A stretch of DNA of 64,000 bases from Tyto alba (lineage: Eukaryota; Chordata; Aves; Strigiformes; Tytonidae): positions 13,018,752 to 13,082,751 of the forward strand of contig NW_024881301.1 in assembly GCF_018691265.1 (NCBI RefSeq), given 5' to 3'. Each line of letters starts with the position of its first letter. The stretch's first letter is position 1. Below the pieces are notes generated by a model. That model was not told the origin of the DNA. It worked only from the letters and a program-made list of their open reading frames with translations, and did no database searches. Made by a program: the position numbers and the translations under genes. Positions 63,026-64,000 of this stretch are shown piece by piece.

Positions 63026-63044
63026 TTTTTTTTTTTTTTTTTTT
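63026..63044. repeat. poly-T tract (T19)
   Basis: Nineteen T residues followed by ACTATTATC. No element body was identified. Confidence 0.9.
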
Positions 63045-63767
63045 ACTATTATCTTTATTTTGCAACTGATTCCATTCTATTAACATCATTAGATGTACAG
63101 ATCCAGATGTCATCATGTCATCAAGGGACTAAAAAAACCCCTGAAAATAGCAGGGGCCAAGAAGATCTACTGGCAATTTTGTTAATTAATGAACTCCAAT
63201 TTCAAATATACCCAAAGCAAACATATGTACAGAAGTTTTAAAAGCAGATCTATTGAAGGGATTCCAGTCCAGGATATTTTATTAACCTCCACATAAGTGA
63301 TTGCACTTCAGCTCCACACATGTTTTGATTTGTAACTGATCAAAAAAATCAACATCATGTGCATCTCAGACGCCTGGTTCAAATATTTCGTGAATGATCA
63401 AAAGCAGGTCAGATGACTCATTCTGTCTTGCTCAAACATGTTCAAAATCAGAATAATTCTTATCATTTGGTCAACTTAATGCTTTTTGTATTGGTTTCTT
63501 AAGTCTCTACAGAGAAACATAATCTGTGACATGCTTTATGAATTCAAGGACATTTTATTTAGTCACCTGTCTAGACACGTACATGCACAAATTAATTGCT
63601 AGTTACTTCAAGATGTGCACAAACACTGGCAAACCAACATATCGAAAAAAGTTATTTTTATTTGTTGTTACCTGTTTAGAAAGCATTAATAAGGTATGAA
63701 ATTGAGATGTTTGGTTAAGTTAGTAAGAGGAATATTATCACATAAGATGAATAATGCAGAGGCTCAC
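63045..63767. other. non-coding, no gene seen
   Basis: AT-rich DNA with no open frame above 75 codons and no repeat that I recognise. Confidence 0.5.
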
Positions 63768-63811
63768 CTTCCAGTAGCTGAGACGGGTTTTGGTCTGATG
63801 GCTCACGTGTG
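63768..63811 (-). other. weak exon candidate on the minus strand
   Basis: Read on the minus strand, the segment ends CTGGAAG followed by GTGAGC, a near-consensus donor. A CCCCAG acceptor would start it at 63811, but its polypyrimidine tract is poor. The same frame stays open upstream to about 63879, giving a peptide that includes PNYNDILNANIPS. It contains two or three CpG dinucleotides in an otherwise CpG-poor area. No family is recognised; it could be coding, a non-coding exon or chance. Confidence 0.22.
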
Positions 63812-64000
63812 CTGGGGATGTTTGCATTAAGAATATCATTATAGTTTGGCTTTTCTTCAGCAGTTGATCATGACAGCAGATGACAGAAACGTCATCTTTG
63901 GCTGAATACTAAATTTAATTAATTTAATGATTAAATAGACCAATTTACATATGATTTTGCTGTTGTTGATCACAATTTTACAGTCTTCTTGAGTGCAGAA
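63812..64000. other. AT-rich end of window, no feature seen
   Basis: Includes an AATTTAATTAATTTAATGAT stretch near 63912. No gene or named repeat. Confidence 0.5.

Overview
This 64 kb window is vertebrate nuclear DNA, almost certainly from a bird. It is AT-rich and CpG-poor, has many homopolymer tracts and microsatellites, and contains no prokaryote-like gene packing. The best taxonomic clue is a pair of long terminal repeats (LTRs) of an avian endogenous-retrovirus family: one on the plus strand at 1617-2926 and one on the minus strand at 13709-14862. Each starts TG, ends CA and is flanked by an intact 5-bp target-site duplication. I recognise the family from memory of avian sequence; no database was searched.

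Layout: 1-1611, unique sequence; 1612-2931, a rearranged LTR with an inverted internal segment; 2932-13703, unique sequence; 13704-14867, a solo LTR with an array of about eight 46-bp modules; 14868-36526, mostly unique sequence with poly-T tracts, a G-quadruplex-type G tract (33041-33100) and faint relics of old amniote retroposons; 36527-37083, a very long GAAA-type polypurine tract; 37084-64000, mostly unique sequence with two clear old retroposon relics (about 43838-43965 and 61148-61400), a 37-bp dispersed duplication (44677-44713 and 46512-46548), and one convincing exon-like sequence at 60765-60823 that encodes part of an armadillo repeat.

No complete protein-coding gene, tRNA, rRNA, snRNA or CRISPR array is supported. 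The window reads as a gene desert or part of very large introns. The longest open frames are explained by simple repeats or LTRs, or fit the number expected by chance in 128 kb of two-strand AT-rich DNA. The armadillo-like exon is the only coding signal I would defend. Two other splice-bracketed open stretches (19558-19662 plus; 63768-63811 minus) are listed as weak candidates. I found no previously undescribed multi-gene system. The most unusual structures are the inverted-segment LTR with intact target-site duplications, the modular transcribed region of the solo LTR, the 542-base uninterrupted polypurine run, and the 37-bp duplication carrying a 3' splice-site-like sequence.
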